The notes under the pieces are model-generated. The model was not told the DNA's origin, made no database searches, and saw only the letters and a program-made list of their open reading frames with translations. Both the position numbers and the translations under genes were made by a program. A stretch of DNA of 64,000 bases from a bacterium (GTDB taxonomy: Bacteria; Spirochaetota; UBA4802; UBA5550), in NCBI GenBank assembly GCA_024224995.1, contig JAAENB010000544.1, positions 1 to 64,000 on the forward strand, in the 5' to 3' direction. Positions 62,219 to 64,000 of this stretch are shown in pieces; within the stretch, counting starts at the first letter, position 1, and every line of letters begins with the position of its first letter.

Positions 62219-63128
62219 ACTGTCAACAAACAAATTGATCGTACTCTGCGGTCCTACGGCATCGGGAAAAACCTCTCTGGGAGTGTCAATTGCAGAACGG
62301 TTCGGGGGAGAAATATTGTCCATAGATTCCCGACAGGTATATAAAGGAATGGATATTGGGACCGGGAAAGATCTTATTGAATATAAAAACATCCCCTATC
62401 ATCTGATTGATATCGCCGATCCTTCGGAGAGTTATACATTGTATCATTTTATAGATGATTTTTACGCGGCATACAGAAAAATAGAGGCCCGGAAAAATCT
62501 TCCTGTTGCCGTAGGCGGGACCGGGCTCTACCTGGAAGCGGTATTAAAACAGTACCGGATCCCCAATGTCCCGGAAAACCGGGAACTCAGGAAAGAGCTC
62601 AAACAGGAAGAAAAAGAAGTTTTAAAAAACAGGCTCAACGAGTTAAACAGCAGGCTCTATAGCGAAACCGATCTATCAAGCAAAATGCGAATAATCCGGT
62701 CAATTGAAATAGCCCTGTACAGCAAGGATCATGAGGTGATCTTTGCGGGAGAGAATCCTCCCCAAATAATCCCCCTGCTCTTTGCAACTGCCTGGCCACG
62801 AAAAGAACTGGTAGAAAGAATAGACCTGCGTCTTAATGACCGCATCAAGGAAGGCATGATAGAAGAGGTTGAAGAGCTTCTAAAAAAAGGGGTAGCCCCG
62901 GAAAAATTAATCCTCTTTGGTATGGAATACAAATATATAACGGAATATATAACAAATAAAATAAATTATACTACGATGATACGCTCACTCTCCACGGCAA
63001 TTCACCGCCTTGCCAAACGCCAGATGACATGGTTCAGGGGAATGGAGCGGCGCGGTTTTACCATTCATTGGATACGTAAAGGAGAGAGCGCGGCAGCGTT
63101 TGAACAAATCGAGCAATTCCTGGAATGA
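62211..63128 (+). CDS. miaA: tRNA dimethylallyltransferase MiaA
   Basis: It transfers dimethylallyl to N6 of A37 in tRNAs that read codons starting with U. The P-loop is GPTASGKT (Gly14 onward), followed by DSRQVYKGMDIGTGK, YHLIDIADP, VGGTGLYLEAVL and RLAKRQMTWFRG. ATG at 62211 is chosen by analogy to family starts and gives 305 residues; an in-frame GTG at 62193 is possible, and neither has a good ribosome binding site. The toxin relic runs into its start. With mtaB divergently placed next door, both act on position 37 of different tRNA sets. Confidence 0.95.
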   Translation: MNKLSTNKLIVLCGPTASGKTSLGVSIAERFGGEILSIDSRQVYKGMDIGTGKDLIEYKNIPYHLIDIADPSESYTLYHFIDDFYAAYRKIEARKNLPVAVGGTGLYLEAVLKQYRIPNVPENRELRKELKQEEKEVLKNRLNELNSRLYSETDLSSKMRIIRSIEIALYSKDHEVIFAGENPPQIIPLLFATAWPRKELVERIDLRLNDRIKEGMIEEVEELLKKGVAPEKLILFGMEYKYITEYITNKINYTTMIRSLSTAIHRLAKRQMTWFRGMERRGFTIHWIRKGESAAAFEQIEQFLE

Positions 63129-63204
63129 CCCGAAAATTATACTTGTATATGTCTATCAAAGACTATAAACTTTAAATTATAAATTATATTAAAGAGTTCG
63201 AACT

Positions 63205-64000
63205 ATGAATACATATGATCCGGAGAAAAAGATAACGCTGTGGCGTAAACTTATCGATATAATAGCTATTGCAATAGTTTACTATATAACAGCAAGACTT
63301 GAACAGTACCTGGCGATCCTTCCCGGAAGTACTGCCCCGGCCCGGATTTCTCTGGGTATTGCTCTGGCCGCGGTTTTAATACGGGGGTATCATACGGCGC
63401 CCGGAATTTTTCTGGGAGCATTTGCCGCATATATTACTACAAGCTCATTTGCCGGAATACTTCCTGCCCTGTTTTCCGCGTCGGCAAACGGCATTGGCTA
63501 TTTCGCAAGTGTTGTTCTTGGGGTATACCTGCTAACACGAACAACAGGAGCAAAAAATCCCTTCCTCCGGGTTTCACATATCCTGTTATTTATCCTCTTC
63601 GGAGTTATTCTTACTCCTGCGATTAGCGCTTTATGCGGCATGGCATCACCCGGTATTTCCGGAAATATTCCCTGGAGCAGTTTCGCAGGGAATGCTGCGG
63701 GAGTTATTATTACAGCACCGCTTATTATAAGTTTATGGTCGATGAACGGGTCCATCATCGAGCAAAAAAAGACGAAAAACGAACTGGCCGATTCGGAACA
63801 TCGATACCGCAGGCTGCTTGATCTGAATCCTTCAGCCATTGCCATTCATGATACCGAAAAAATCTTATATGCCAATGAAACCGCTCTAAAACTTTTGAAA
63901 GCGGCAAATGAAGAAGAGGTTCTGGGAAGGCCCGTACTGAGTTTTGTTCACCCCGATCACCGGGAACTGGTCGTTAAAAGAATAAAACAGGTTTCCCCAG
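63205..64000 (+). CDS. MASE1-domain sensor protein with PAS domain (partial, runs off the window)
   Basis: An open frame starts at ATG 63205 and continues to the last base (265 codons seen). Residues about 15-180 hold six to eight membrane segments with the MASE1 pattern (PGSTAPARISLGIALAAVLI, then LRVSHILLFILFGVILTPAI and GNAAGVIITAPLI). After a short linker a PAS domain begins (LLDLNPSAIAIHDTEKILYA, RPVLSFVHPDHRELV). The output domain, histidine kinase or GGDEF/EAL, lies beyond the window. It is a membrane signal sensor; the ligand is unknown. Confidence 0.85.
   Translation, partial: MNTYDPEKKITLWRKLIDIIAIAIVYYITARLEQYLAILPGSTAPARISLGIALAAVLIRGYHTAPGIFLGAFAAYITTSSFAGILPALFSASANGIGYFASVVLGVYLLTRTTGAKNPFLRVSHILLFILFGVILTPAISALCGMASPGISGNIPWSSFAGNAAGVIITAPLIISLWSMNGSIIEQKKTKNELADSEHRYRRLLDLNPSAIAIHDTEKILYANETALKLLKAANEEEVLGRPVLSFVHPDHRELVVKRIKQVSP

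Overview
The window is AT-rich bacterial DNA, probably from an anaerobic Gram-negative organism. Evidence for this: lipoproteins (6045-6839, 16227-16688, 53270-54859), a YadA-head-like surface protein, polyprenyl-phosphate sugar chemistry, and a very large number of oxygen-sensitive iron-sulphur enzymes. A spirochaete or a similar uncultured lineage is a guess from general style; no rRNA, tRNA or phylogenetic marker decides it. About 54 genes are present. Nineteen encode radical SAM proteins with a readable CX3CX2C (or CX6CX2C) motif, and an extra radical-SAM-less SPASM-type protein and one fused pseudo-radical-SAM domain add to that. This is an exceptional density.

Layout. 1-4.1 kb: carbamoyltransferase, glycosyltransferase-like protein and radical SAM protein, closed by a long hairpin. 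4.3-18.3 kb: GT-C-like polytopic membrane proteins, a YadA-head lipoprotein, a DegT aminotransferase overlapping a radical SAM gene, a flippase-like protein and a membrane/beta-propeller protein. 18.4-26.2 kb: one long plus-strand operon with a UbiU/UbiV-like U32 pair, a radical SAM protein with an unusual cysteine motif, a HemW-like protein, an SGNH hydrolase, a family-2 glycosyltransferase and a SPASM-type radical SAM. 26.4-39.5 kb: four B12-binding-type radical SAM genes (one fused to a dead radical SAM/SPASM half), two more membrane/beta-propeller paralogues, a GT-C-like protein and a relic of a second copy of it. 39.7-43.5 kb: CDP-sugar genes rfbF, rfbG and an rfbJ-like reductase, plus a GtrB-like glycosyltransferase.

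43.5-53.1 kb is a minus-strand operon that starts with a His-Xaa-Ser (Hxs) peptide-modification system: HxsA substrate with 18 H-X-S triplets behind a Tat-like signal, two HxsD-like proteins, HxsB and an HxsC-like radical SAM. It continues into a B12-type radical SAM, a carbamoyltransferase/SxtJ/DUF5989 trio like sxtI-sxtJ-sxtK, and a radical SAM-glycosyltransferase fusion. 55.2-60.4 kb is a second minus-strand operon: metallo-beta-lactamase-fold hydrolase, SPASM-only protein with a winged-helix-like tail, group II cysteine desulfurase, and three paralogous radical SAM proteins. I do not recognise this as a described system. 60.5-64 kb returns to housekeeping: mtaB, a fossil YefM-YoeB toxin-antitoxin module, miaA, and the start of a MASE1-PAS sensor.

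Interpretation (inference): the centre looks like a surface glycan or secreted modified-peptide island, in which radical SAM enzymes, carbamoylation, CDP-deoxysugars and lipid-linked glycosyl transfer are combined. The best candidates for undescribed biology are the six-gene cassette at 55.2-60.4 kb, the extended Hxs operon, the fused pseudo-radical-SAM protein at 31.1-33.5 kb and the U32-pair operon.
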